Translations under genes and position numbers: made by a program
Assembly: GCA_947504205.1 (NCBI GenBank)
Contig: CANNGL010000001.1
Span: 496,001-560,000, forward strand
Direction: 5' to 3'
Length of the DNA stretch: 64,000 nt
Origin: an uncultured Litoreibacter sp.
Lineage (GTDB): Bacteria; Pseudomonadota; Alphaproteobacteria; Rhodobacterales; Rhodobacteraceae
Notes under the pieces: model-generated
Told to the model about the DNA's origin: nothing
Seen by the model: the letters and a program-made list of their open reading frames with translations, nothing else
The model's database searches: none
Shown: positions 46,526 to 55,068 of the stretch, in pieces
Position numbering within the stretch: position 1 is the stretch's first letter
How the letters are laid out: every line of letters starts with the position of its first letter

Positions 46526-47290
46526 ATGGGTATCAAGGCATTAGTTGCCTCGAGTGCTATAGCTGTTTGTATGACAGCAACCGCAGGAATCGCTGCGACA
46601 GTTCACACCTCATTCGATTTTACGGGTCCAAATAACAGTTCGTTGGGGGATACAACGTTTACTTCCGGTAGCGGGCTTTCCGTGGATGTGTCGGCAAGTC
46701 GTGAGCGTGGTTCCGATGGCAAGCTGAAACCAGGTACGGCAGTTCTGGGCCAGTATGGTGGTGGGCTGGGTGTATGCTCCTCCGTAGGGTTCAATCAAGG
46801 TTCGAGCGATTGCGGATATAAGAGGGTAAAAGACTACTACAGCTACTACAAGCAAAAGTGGATCTATAAAACTGTATCGGCCGATGACCATCAGGTTGAC
46901 GGTAACAACCCTGACGAAGTTGTGCTGTTTGACTTTGGTGATACCGATGTAACGCTTAAAAGCGTTACCTTAAGCTTTATCGGTTATAATGATCAGTTTT
47001 CGTTCTCGTTCTTTGGCGATCCGGATTCGGCAACGCCGACGAACTTCTACCCGTCTGTTGATCCAAGCGGTTCGGGCACTGTGACCTACACGTTTAACCA
47101 AACCTGGACGGGCTCGATGTTCGGAATTGGGGCAACTGGTCACAACGACGAATTCAAAATCCGTAGTTTGCACGTGAAGTATGACGACGATCAAAACCAA
47201 CCTGATCCAGTACCGCTGCCAGCGGGTGGCGTGCTGCTTCTGACAGGTCTGGGTGCTTTGGCGATGCGTCGCCGTGCGTCCAAGGGCTAA
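46526..47290 (+). CDS. Secreted VPLPA-CTERM sorting-domain protein
   Basis: A 254-residue protein with a signal peptide (about residues 1-23), a beta-rich middle part with FDFGDTDVTLKSVTLSFIGYNDQFSFSFFGDPDS, and a Tyr-rich insertion KDYYSYYKQKWIYK. The C-terminus has the VPLPAGGVLLLTGLGALA helix followed by MRRR, the VPLPA-CTERM signal of Rhodobacteraceae. Exosortase-type enzymes cleave such signals for surface display or polysaccharide attachment; no exosortase is in the window. Likely extracellular or matrix protein. Confidence 0.88.
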   Translation: MGIKALVASSAIAVCMTATAGIAATVHTSFDFTGPNNSSLGDTTFTSGSGLSVDVSASRERGSDGKLKPGTAVLGQYGGGLGVCSSVGFNQGSSDCGYKRVKDYYSYYKQKWIYKTVSADDHQVDGNNPDEVVLFDFGDTDVTLKSVTLSFIGYNDQFSFSFFGDPDSATPTNFYPSVDPSGSGTVTYTFNQTWTGSMFGIGATGHNDEFKIRSLHVKYDDDQNQPDPVPLPAGGVLLLTGLGALAMRRRASKG

Positions 47291-47314
47291 GTCGAGCGAC
47301 ACTTGAACAAAAGA

Positions 47315-47345
47315 ACGGCGCGAGGGCTGACCTCGCGCCGTTTTT
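47315..47345 (+). terminator. Rho-independent terminator after the VPLPA-CTERM gene
   Basis: ACGGCGCGAGG-GCTGA-CCTCGCGCCGT followed by a T-run, 25 bases after the stop: a perfect 11-pair stem. Confidence 0.93.
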
Positions 47346-47357
47346 CTTTTGATAGTC

Positions 47358-47687
47358 CTAGTTTACGCTGAGCGTGGCTTTCATCCGTGGATGAATGCGG
47401 CAAAAATAATTGATCTTGCCTTTCTTTGAGACCGTCACGCTCGCGCTCTGGCCCTTTTTGAGGGTGCCGGTGTCAAACGCACCGCCTTTGGCCGTAGCTG
47501 TATGCGGCGCGGCATCTCTGTTGGTAAATGTGATCGTATCACCTGCAGCGACTTTCAAAGACGCTGGTGAAAAGCCAAAGCCCTTGATCTCAACAGCGTG
47601 GTTTGTGGCGGCGCGCGCTGAAATTGCGAATGTCACCGGTGCTGCCGCGAGTGCGGACAATATCGTGCGTCTTGTTAGTTTTGACAT
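47358..47687 (-). CDS. Exported cupredoxin-like protein
   Basis: A 109-residue protein with a twin-arginine signal (KLTRRTILSALAAAPVTFA). The mature part is a plastocyanin/amicyanin fold: His in AAPHTATAK, then FCRIHPRM supplying Cys, His and Met of a type 1 copper site. Probably a small periplasmic electron carrier. No partner is adjacent. Confidence 0.85.
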   Translation of the reverse strand: MSKLTRRTILSALAAAPVTFAISARAATNHAVEIKGFGFSPASLKVAAGDTITFTNRDAAPHTATAKGGAFDTGTLKKGQSASVTVSKKGKINYFCRIHPRMKATLSVN

Positions 47688-47783
47688 GTGTTTACTCCTT
47701 AAAATTAAACCGCTGCCGTTTTTGCCAAAAGGCAGATTAAAAGCTACTGGACCTGAGGTGCAGTTCCAAAGATGCGATATGTA

Positions 47784-48917
47784 TCAAAGATCTGCGTGAT
47801 ATTCCTCGATCAAATGGGAGACGACGTCTTGCAATGCCTCTTGGTGGTCTTTGCCATTGGTTTTGGCGCTTTCGAAGATGTTGCACTGTCGCTGTGAGCT
47901 CGTGCCGATCTTTAGAATTTCACGAATGCCGTCCATTTCCCTGGTTGAACCGAAGGCTGCAGTATCTTCCTCGACCAAGGCGATCATTTCTTCGACCAAC
48001 ACCTCAAAGGGGATGACCTCGCCCTGACCGAAATCGATCAGCCCTTCGCGGATGCCATACCGTTGGGCGCGCCAGCGGTTCTCTCCGATCAGGAAGGTGT
48101 CGTAGATCCGCCAGCGTTGGTTTTTGATGGCAAGTCGCCACAGCATCCGGGTGAGTGCCTGGGTCATCGCGGCGAGGCTGAGGGTGTGCTCCAAGCGAGG
48201 TTGCACGTCACAAATACGAGATTCAATTGTCGGGTAATGGCTGGATGGTCTCAGATCCCACCAGATTTTCGAGGAATCCTCGATCACACCCAGATCGACG
48301 AGGCTTTGCACTGCGCGCTCGAACTCGCCGAAGCTTTCCATTCTCGGGGGAAGTCCGGTGCGTGGCAAATTGTCGAAGATCGTCAGGCGATAACAAGCCA
48401 GCCCAGTGTCCTGTCCTTGCCAAAAGGGCGATGAGCAACTGAGTGCAAGCAGATGCGGTAGAAAATATCGCATCTGGTTCATCAGATCGATCCGGCGGTC
48501 CTGCTCCTCGATCCCGACATGCACGTGCATGCCACAGATCAACATACGCTGGGCCACGGCGGCCAGATCGGCCGACAGCGTTTCGTAGCGCTCTTTCTTG
48601 GTGTGCTTCTGGTTCCGCCAATCCGAGAACGGATGGCATGAGGCCGCAATCGGCGCCAGATTGAAGCGGCCTGCTTCCTTGGCAACGGTGCTGCGCAGGC
48701 GTTTGAGATCGTCGCGCGCTTCGCTCACATTGGCACAGACCTTGGTGCCAATTTCGATCTGACAGTTGAGAAATTCGGGGCTGACCTGTTCCTGTAGTTC
48801 GTTCTGGCAGGCCTCCATCAAGGCCTCCGGAGCCTCAGCCAGGGCGAGACTGTCACGGTCTACGAGAAGATATTCCTCTTCGATGCCGATTGTGAATTCA
48901 GGTGCTTGCAGCGCCAT
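47784..48917 (-). CDS. YbdK-type carboxylate-amine ligase
   Basis: A 377-residue member of the glutamate-cysteine ligase 2 family. [18 protein letters not shown] is the N-terminal metal/ATP motif, [42 protein letters not shown] and [16 protein letters not shown] are typical. YbdK has weak gamma-glutamylcysteine synthetase activity in E. coli; physiological product is uncertain. Monocistronic as far as visible. Confidence 0.88.
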   Translation of the reverse strand: MALQAPEFTIGIEEEYLLVDRDSLALAEAPEALMEACQNELQEQVSPEFLNCQIEIGTKVCANVSEARDDLKRLRSTVAKEAGRFNLAPIAASCHPFSDWRNQKHTKKERYETLSADLAAVAQRMLICGMHVHVGIEEQDRRIDLMNQMRYFLPHLLALSCSSPFWQGQDTGLACYRLTIFDNLPRTGLPPRMESFGEFERAVQSLVDLGVIEDSSKIWWDLRPSSHYPTIESRICDVQPRLEHTLSLAAMTQALTRMLWRLAIKNQRWRIYDTFLIGENRWRAQRYGIREGLIDFGQGEVIPFEVLVEEMIALVEEDTAAFGSTREMDGIREILKIGTSSQRQCNIFESAKTNGKDHQEALQDVVSHLIEEYHADL

Positions 48918-48963
48918 AGTCCCTCCCGTTGCTCGTATCAGAGCACAGGTGGGCTTAAAGAGA

Positions 48964-48989
48964 AACCCCGGCCAAAGAGGTCGGGGTTG
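48964..48989 (-). terminator. Terminator of mmsA
   Basis: On the minus strand AACCCCGACC and GGCCGGGGTT form a stem with a TCTTT loop, followed by TCTCTTT, 25 bases after the mmsA stop. Confidence 0.75.
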
Positions 48990-49013
48990 CTTGGTGTCGG
49001 TAGTGCCGGAGTC

Positions 49014-50513
49014 TTACTCCATGACGGGGATCGAGAATTCCCCACCTTCCTTGATGCCCGACGGCCAGCGGGACGTGACCGTTTTGGTGCGCGTATAAAA
49101 CTTGAAGCTGTCGGGGCCATGCTGGTTCAGATCGCCGAACATGGATTTCTTCCAGCCACCGAAGGTGTGGTAGGCCAGAGGCACCGGGATTGGGACATTC
49201 ACGCCGACCATACCGATATTGATACGGGCTGCGAAATCGCGAGCAGTGTCGCCGTCGCGGGTGAATATGGCGGTGCCGTTGCCGTATTCATGATCCATGG
49301 CCAGCCCAATCGCTTCTTCGTAGCTTTGCGCACGCACGGTGGACAGGACCGGGCCGAAGATTTCGTGCTTGTAGATGTCCATGTCTTTCGTGACGTTGTC
49401 GAACAGATGTGCGCCAACAAAGAACCCGTCTTCATAGCCTTGCAGGCTGAAATCGCGGCCATCAACGACAAGCTTTGCGCCCTGATCGATGCCGGTTTGA
49501 ACGAGCCGTTCGATATTGGCCTTGGCGGCGGCTGTAACAACAGGGCCGTAATCCACGTCGTTGCCTGAGGTGTAGGGCCCGACCTTCAGTGCTTCGACAC
49601 GTGGGACCAGCTTTTCGATTAAGCGATCAGCGGTTTCGTCGCCAACAGGAACGGCGACCGAAATCGCCATACAGCGTTCACCCGCAGCACCGTAGCCCGC
49701 GCCAACAAGCGCGTCGGCGGCCTGATCCATATCGGCGTCGGGCATGATGATCATGTGGTTCTTCGCACCGCCAAAGCACTGCACGCGTTTGCCGTTCGCG
49801 CAGCCCTGAGCGTAGATATATTGGGCAATCGGGGTAGAGCCTACAAAGCCTACCGATTGTATCACCTCATGTTCGAGGATCGCATCCACCGCTTCCTTGT
49901 CGCCATTGACCACTTGAAGGACACCTTTGGGCAGGCCTGCTTCTTCCATCAGTTCTGCCAACATGAGCGGCACGGACGGATCACGCTCGGACGGTTTGAG
50001 GATAAACGCGTTGCCGCAGACGATGGCAGGCGCAAACATCCACATTGGGATCATCGCTGGAAAGTTGAACGGGGTTATCCCTGCTGTCACGCCCAATGCC
50101 TGTTTCATCGAATACATGTCGATGCCAGGGCCGGCGCTGTCGGTGAATTCACCTTTCAGGTGGTGAGGCGCCCCGATGCAGAACTCGACCACTTCGAGGC
50201 CGCGTTGCACGTCGCCTGCCGCGTCTGGCAGTGTTTTGCCGTGCTCGCGGGATAGGGCCTCGGCCAGCTTGTCCATGTCGCGATTGAGAAGCTCAACGAA
50301 CTTCATCATCACGCGGGCACGTCGCTGCGGATTGGTTGCGGCCCAAGCAGGTTGCGCTTTCTGTGCGACGGCAACGGCTTTGTCCATCTCGTCTTTGGAT
50401 GCCAATGGCACCTTTGCCTGTACTTCACCTGTGGCCGGGTTGAAGACCTCGGCAAAGCGACCGGAGGTGCCTTTGACATGTGCACCGTCGATGTAGTGGG
50501 TAAGTTCTTGCAT
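49014..50513 (-). CDS. mmsA: CoA-acylating methylmalonate-semialdehyde dehydrogenase
   Basis: A 499-residue aldehyde dehydrogenase family enzyme that converts methylmalonate semialdehyde to propionyl-CoA, last step of valine catabolism. Landmarks: QELTHYIDGAHV, GITPFNFPAMIPMWMFAPAI, and the catalytic cysteine in GAAGERCMAIS (about 280-290). MmsA-typical C-terminus FKFYTRTKTVTSRW. It is separated from the other valine genes by three unrelated genes and has its own divergent LysR regulator. Confidence 0.95.
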   Translation of the reverse strand: MQELTHYIDGAHVKGTSGRFAEVFNPATGEVQAKVPLASKDEMDKAVAVAQKAQPAWAATNPQRRARVMMKFVELLNRDMDKLAEALSREHGKTLPDAAGDVQRGLEVVEFCIGAPHHLKGEFTDSAGPGIDMYSMKQALGVTAGITPFNFPAMIPMWMFAPAIVCGNAFILKPSERDPSVPLMLAELMEEAGLPKGVLQVVNGDKEAVDAILEHEVIQSVGFVGSTPIAQYIYAQGCANGKRVQCFGGAKNHMIIMPDADMDQAADALVGAGYGAAGERCMAISVAVPVGDETADRLIEKLVPRVEALKVGPYTSGNDVDYGPVVTAAAKANIERLVQTGIDQGAKLVVDGRDFSLQGYEDGFFVGAHLFDNVTKDMDIYKHEIFGPVLSTVRAQSYEEAIGLAMDHEYGNGTAIFTRDGDTARDFAARINIGMVGVNVPIPVPLAYHTFGGWKKSMFGDLNQHGPDSFKFYTRTKTVTSRWPSGIKEGGEFSIPVME

Positions 50514-50553
50514 GGAATCCTCCCTGATCCAGATTTGCCGGGAGAATAGCCTT

Positions 50554-50607
50554 GCAAATTTGCGGGGAAAAGCGACAAGTTCTCAAAATCATTTTGCAAA
50601 AATGCAA
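50554..50607. promoter_or_regulatory. Two small palindromes between mmsA and LysR
   Basis: GCAAATTTGC at 50554-50563 and TTGCA-AAAA-TGCAA at 50594-50607 share a TTGCAAA core and are about 40 bases apart, centre to centre. The second overlaps the ribosome-binding site of the LysR gene, suggesting autoregulation. Confidence 0.5.
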
Positions 50608-50615
50608 GGACGATA

Positions 50616-51515
50616 ATGGCCGGTGAGAATTGGGATGATCTGCGCGTGTTTCTGGACGTGGCGCGCCGGGAGAACTTGTCTGCTGCGGCCAAAAGTCTGC
50701 GCATCGATCCTGCAACTGCGGGGCGGCGGATTGCGCGGTTGGAGCAGGCACTTGGCGCGGGATTGTTTCGCAAATCACCGCAAGGCTACGCGCTGACCGA
50801 GGCGGGTCAGCGACTCCTGGGGCGTGCGGAGCAGATGGAGCGTCTGTTGCGCGGCGCCGGTCAAGAGGTCGTCGAGCTGTCGGACACGTTATCGGGCCAG
50901 ATACGCATCGGTGCGCCCGATGGATGTGCGACATTCCTCTTGCCACAAGTCTGTCAGACGATTGCTGCGGATCATCCCGATCTGGACATTCAGATTGTTG
51001 CCTTGCCGCGTGTGTTCAACCTGTCGAAGCGCGAGGCGGACATGGCAATTACTGTATCGCCCCCTCAAGCGGGTCGCCTGACCGTGCGAAAGCTCTGCAA
51101 CTATCAGCTTCATCTGGTCGGGGCCGAGCGCTATCTCAGCCGCTTTGGCATTCCACAGAACCTTGCCGATCTGAAAATGCATAAGGTCATTGGGTACATT
51201 CCTGACCTGATCTTTGATAGCGAGTTGGATTACCTCGCCGAGCTGGACGCAGAACATGTTGATTTCGCGTCGAATTCTGTATCGGTGCAACTGGCTTGGG
51301 CACGTGCCGAAGCGGGCCTGGCGGTCGCCCATGACTTTGCGTTGCCGGGCGCGCCAGAGTTGCGCAAAGTTCTGGATGACCAGATTTCACTGACGCGCAG
51401 CTTTTATTTGGTCCGGCATGCAGACGATGCCAATGATATGCGTCTGACCCGGTTTGCGGACGCGTTGACAGCGCTGATCCCGCCTGAATTATCACGTCTG
51501 GAAGCTCTGACTTGA
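50616..51515 (+). CDS. LysR-family regulator, probable regulator of mmsA
   Basis: A 299-residue LysR protein. Winged helix VFLDVARRENLSAAAKSLRIDPATAGRRIARLEQALG followed by an effector domain with GQIRIGAPDGCATFLLPQVCQTI. ATG 50616 is preceded by AAGGA. Divergent from mmsA, hence a likely local regulator; ligand unknown. Confidence 0.88.
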   Translation: MAGENWDDLRVFLDVARRENLSAAAKSLRIDPATAGRRIARLEQALGAGLFRKSPQGYALTEAGQRLLGRAEQMERLLRGAGQEVVELSDTLSGQIRIGAPDGCATFLLPQVCQTIAADHPDLDIQIVALPRVFNLSKREADMAITVSPPQAGRLTVRKLCNYQLHLVGAERYLSRFGIPQNLADLKMHKVIGYIPDLIFDSELDYLAELDAEHVDFASNSVSVQLAWARAEAGLAVAHDFALPGAPELRKVLDDQISLTRSFYLVRHADDANDMRLTRFADALTALIPPELSRLEALT

Positions 51516-51569
51516 CGCATGACACCTTCCGGCGAGACACTGAGGGTGTTTTCAACCGGAGGATTTATC

Positions 51570-52004
51570 ATGCTGGTGCGCCAAATTCTGAAACTCAAAG
51601 CCGATGATGGAGTGGTTTCGATCGCACCCGACAAGCTTGTCTCGGACGCTGCCAACCTGTTGTCGAACCGGCGTATCGGATCGGTCGTGGTCTCATCTGA
51701 CGGAAATACGGCAGAGGGTATCCTGTCGGAGCGTGACATCGTGCGCGAGATCGGCAAACGCGGCCCGTCCTGTCTTTCGGATACGATCTCGGGAATGATG
51801 ACCCGGGATCCTGTCACATGTACCTGCGATGACAGTGCAGATGCGGTGCTGGGACGGATGACCGAAGGCCGGTTTCGTCACATGCCGGTGGTTGAGGGCG
51901 ATCAGATGGTGGGGCTGATCACGATTGGAGATGTGGTCAAAGCCCGCCTGACAGAACTGTCCATGGAAAAGGATGCTCTGGAGAGCATGATTATGGGGCA
52001 CTAG
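51570..52004 (+). CDS. Two-CBS-domain protein
   Basis: A 144-residue protein of tandem CBS domains: [39 protein letters not shown] and [40 protein letters not shown]. Such stand-alone pairs bind adenosine nucleotides and regulate partner proteins. Start ATG 51570 has GGAGG upstream. Its end overlaps convergent rsmA by four bases. Confidence 0.88.
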   Translation: MLVRQILKLKADDGVVSIAPDKLVSDAANLLSNRRIGSVVVSSDGNTAEGILSERDIVREIGKRGPSCLSDTISGMMTRDPVTCTCDDSADAVLGRMTEGRFRHMPVVEGDQMVGLITIGDVVKARLTELSMEKDALESMIMGH

Positions 52005-52849
52005 CCGCGTCGTGCTTCCAACGCGCGCGCCAGAGCACAGAAGCCTTCGAGACTGATCGTTTCCGCACGATCTGTTGGAGTTAATCCTGCTTCCAACAGC
52101 ATATCCTCGGTATCTGGTACCAGCCCCTTGAGCGCTGCGCGGAGCATCTTGCGGCGCTGATTGAACGCCTTTGCAACAACCTGTTCCAGCAATTTCGGGT
52201 CAGCCGGATAGCGCGGTTCCGGCAATGCGGTGATATGGACCACGGCTGAACGAACCTTTGGGGCGGGCACGAAGGCCTCTGGCGCCAGCTCCATCACAAT
52301 CCGAGCGTCGGCGCGCCATTGGCAAAGCAGTGCGAGACGACCGTAGGCCTTGGAGCCTGGGGTCGCTACGATCCGCTCTGCCACCTCACGTTGAAACATC
52401 AGGGTCAGGCTGTCCCAGACAGGTGGCCAGGCCTTGGGTGTCAGCCAGCGGATCAGCAGTTCCGTGCCAACGTTATAAGGTAGATTGGCCACGACCCGGA
52501 TTGGCGGCGTGAGGTGATCGAGCGGATTGATCTCCAATGCGTCGCCATTCACCACTTCAAGCCTGCCGGGATAGGCTGCCTCGATCTCTGCAAGAACAGG
52601 CAGGCAGCGGGTATCTTTTTCGACAGCCAAAACCTTGCGCGCGCCTTCTGCCAGAAGTCCACGGGTGAGGCCGCCCGGTCCGGGGCCAACCTCCAGCACG
52701 TCAGAGCCGCTGAGATCGCCAGCCTGACGTGCAATTTTTGCCGTCAGGTTCAGATCCAGCAGGAAGTTTTGCCCTAGCGATTTCTTCGCCCGCAGATCAT
52801 AGGTGGCGATCACATCTCGAAGCGGCGGCAATCCATCGATCTGGCTCAT
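52001..52849 (-). CDS. rsmA: 16S rRNA (A1518/A1519) dimethyltransferase
   Basis: A 282-residue enzyme that dimethylates two adenines in the 3' loop of 16S rRNA during small subunit maturation. [23 protein letters not shown], motif [17 protein letters not shown] and motif [16 protein letters not shown] are all present. Last gene of the lptF-lptG-lptD-surA-pdxA-rsmA cluster; overlaps pdxA by four bases. Confidence 0.96.
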   Translation of the reverse strand: MSQIDGLPPLRDVIATYDLRAKKSLGQNFLLDLNLTAKIARQAGDLSGSDVLEVGPGPGGLTRGLLAEGARKVLAVEKDTRCLPVLAEIEAAYPGRLEVVNGDALEINPLDHLTPPIRVVANLPYNVGTELLIRWLTPKAWPPVWDSLTLMFQREVAERIVATPGSKAYGRLALLCQWRADARIVMELAPEAFVPAPKVRSAVVHITALPEPRYPADPKLLEQVVAKAFNQRRKMLRAALKGLVPDTEDMLLEAGLTPTDRAETISLEGFCALARALEARRG

Positions 52850-53832
52850 GCGAGCGCGCGGGATTGGGCCATCTCGTAGGCCATACGAAGGGCCGCAATC
52901 AGGCTTGAAGGGTCGGCCACACCTTTCCCTGCGATATCGAATGCGGTGCCATGATCAGGCGATGTGCGAATGAAGGGCAGGCCCAAAGTGCAATTCACAC
53001 CGCCTGCGAAATCCAGTGTCTTAATCGGGATCAGGGCCTGATCGTGATACATGCAGATGGCCACATCATAGCGGGCGCGGGCCTCGGCGTGGAACATGGT
53101 GTCAGCAGGCAGGGGGCCTGAGATCGTGTAGCCCTCGCCACGCAATTCTTCGAGGGTCGGTGCAATAAGCTCCTCATCCTCAAGACCCATGGTGCCGCCT
53201 TCGCCTGCATGCGGGTTCAGACCGGCGACAGCAATTCGTGGCGATTTGAGGCCGAAATCGCGGGTCAGATCCGCGGCGGTGATGCGGATGGTCTCTTTCA
53301 ACAAATCCGGTGTGAGCTGTCCGGGAACATCTTTCAGGGCAATGTGGATGGTGGTCGGGACGACACGGAGCGCGTCACAGGCCAGCATCATCACCACATG
53401 TTCGACTTCGGCCAGATGCGCCAAAAGTTCCGTATGACCGGGGAAAGCGAAACTTGCGCCGTCCTTGAGTGCTTTCTTGTTTATTGGCAGCGTACAGATG
53501 GCGGAAGCCGTCTCGGCAACGGTGAGTTGGACCGCACGCGCGATCACGTCGATCACGCCTTTTGCATTGCTGGGATCAGGTTGTCCGGGCGTCGCGGTGC
53601 CATCGAAATCATGATGCAGCACGGGCAGGACGTTTGTCTTTGGATCATAGTCGGTCAGGCATGCAATCTCGGCCGTCGCACCTGCGACATGGTTGCGGTC
53701 CGCGATCAGGACAAACGGGACTTCACCTTTGAGGGTGTCAAAAGCCTTTTGTGCAATTTCGAACCCGACACCAGCGGGTTCGCCACAGGTCAGGACAATG
53801 GGTTTTGGGTCAGTTTTCGACAATGAGGGCAT
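52846..53832 (-). CDS. pdxA: 4-hydroxythreonine-4-phosphate dehydrogenase
   Basis: A 328-residue enzyme of pyridoxal phosphate synthesis. [18 protein letters not shown] at the N-terminus, [19 protein letters not shown] (zinc His), [17 protein letters not shown] and [44 protein letters not shown] are signatures. Start ATG 53832 overlaps the end of surA by 23 bases. Full length. Confidence 0.94.
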   Translation of the reverse strand: MPSLSKTDPKPIVLTCGEPAGVGFEIAQKAFDTLKGEVPFVLIADRNHVAGATAEIACLTDYDPKTNVLPVLHHDFDGTATPGQPDPSNAKGVIDVIARAVQLTVAETASAICTLPINKKALKDGASFAFPGHTELLAHLAEVEHVVMMLACDALRVVPTTIHIALKDVPGQLTPDLLKETIRITAADLTRDFGLKSPRIAVAGLNPHAGEGGTMGLEDEELIAPTLEELRGEGYTISGPLPADTMFHAEARARYDVAICMYHDQALIPIKTLDFAGGVNCTLGLPFIRTSPDHGTAFDIAGKGVADPSSLIAALRMAYEMAQSRALA

Positions 53833-55054
53833 CTGCCCGCAGCTCTTCCAGGAAGCTGTCTGCATAGGAGGCAAGGCGCTGTTGGAACAGCTGATTGCGG
53901 ATATTGTCGCGAACATCTATCTCGTTGCCTTCTTCATCGACAGGCGTCTCAACCGTGCGTCCGCATAGCATCAGATAGACGAGGAACGCGCCGTTCTGGC
54001 GGGTCAGGCCGGTGGAGACCTCATTGTTGTCGAGCTTCATGGCCTCTGCTGCGATGTCGCCGGGAACTTCACTGGCTGGCAGCACGACGCGATCAAAATA
54101 CTCGGGCGGCAGCGACTGCGCCGGTTTATAGAGGTCATCGCAGGTATCGTAAGTGTCCTCATAGCGTTTTGCTGTTGCCAGATTGGCCTCTGTGCGGCCT
54201 CCGGGGATCAGGATTGTCGCATACTCCAAGGCAAGTGTTTCTGGCGAAGGTGCATCTAGTTCTTCCAAGCCACGCAGCTGAAAAATACCGATGCCCGGAC
54301 CCAGTGGGATTGGGGCTGTTACTTCGCCGGGTTCCAACGCAAGCACTTGCGAGCGGATCGGAGGCGGCAATTGCCCGATGGGTAGCCATTCCAGACGACC
54401 GCCGCGCCCTCGTGTTGGGGCCGCGGAATAGCGACGTGCAGCAGAAGAGAAAGCCCCTTCGGTTTTGATGGTATCCGAGAGGCGCTGGATCAGGGCCCGG
54501 TTGCGCCCCTCGTTCTGAGGGTTGATTGGCAAGATGATTTCAGCCAGCAAGACGCGCGCGCCGCCACGTGTAGTCGACAGCGCGAGAGCGCGATCAACTT
54601 CGGCGTCCGTAACCTGCGCTCTGGGTCCGAAACGGCCTTGTACCAGTTCCCGCCATGCCAGACCGGCATTCACGAAATCCCTGAATGTTTGTTCAGAGAC
54701 ACCAGCCTGCTCGATCGCAGCGACGAATTGCTCAAGTTCAAGGTTTGCGCGACCTGCAAACTCTGCCATACCGCCGGTTACTTGTTTATCGGTTAAGACA
54801 ACACCGGCGCGCCGGGTGGCCGATAGGCGCAACCGGTCTTCTATCAGGCCTTTGCGGGCCTCTTCGATCGGATCGCCGGGGGTGCGAAGCAGTTGCAGGA
54901 ACCGGGCGCGCTGTTCGATCTCATACTGCGTAATGGCAAGGTCGTTTACCTTGATCGCGGTTTGGAACAACCCTTGCTGGGCGATGGCTGCGCTGGCCAT
55001 CAGAAGAGAAGCAATCAAAGCGAGGCAAGAGAACAATCGGGAAGTCAGTGTCAT
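53810..55054 (-). CDS. surA: SurA-like periplasmic peptidyl-prolyl isomerase/chaperone
   Basis: A 414-residue periplasmic protein with a signal peptide ending SAAIA. A SurA N-terminal domain (IKVNDLAITQYEIEQRARFLQLL) is followed by one parvulin domain (ARVLLAEIILPINPQNEGRNRALIQRL to PGIGIFQLRGLEE) and a C-terminal helix-rich part. It escorts outer membrane proteins; LptD, encoded just upstream, is a known SurA client. Start ATG 55054, 14 bases after lptD. Confidence 0.9.
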   Translation of the reverse strand: MTLTSRLFSCLALIASLLMASAAIAQQGLFQTAIKVNDLAITQYEIEQRARFLQLLRTPGDPIEEARKGLIEDRLRLSATRRAGVVLTDKQVTGGMAEFAGRANLELEQFVAAIEQAGVSEQTFRDFVNAGLAWRELVQGRFGPRAQVTDAEVDRALALSTTRGGARVLLAEIILPINPQNEGRNRALIQRLSDTIKTEGAFSSAARRYSAAPTRGRGGRLEWLPIGQLPPPIRSQVLALEPGEVTAPIPLGPGIGIFQLRGLEELDAPSPETLALEYATILIPGGRTEANLATAKRYEDTYDTCDDLYKPAQSLPPEYFDRVVLPASEVPGDIAAEAMKLDNNEVSTGLTRQNGAFLVYLMLCGRTVETPVDEEGNEIDVRDNIRNQLFQQRLASYADSFLEELRADALIVEN

Positions 55055-55068
55055 AGTCTGCTCGTTTA

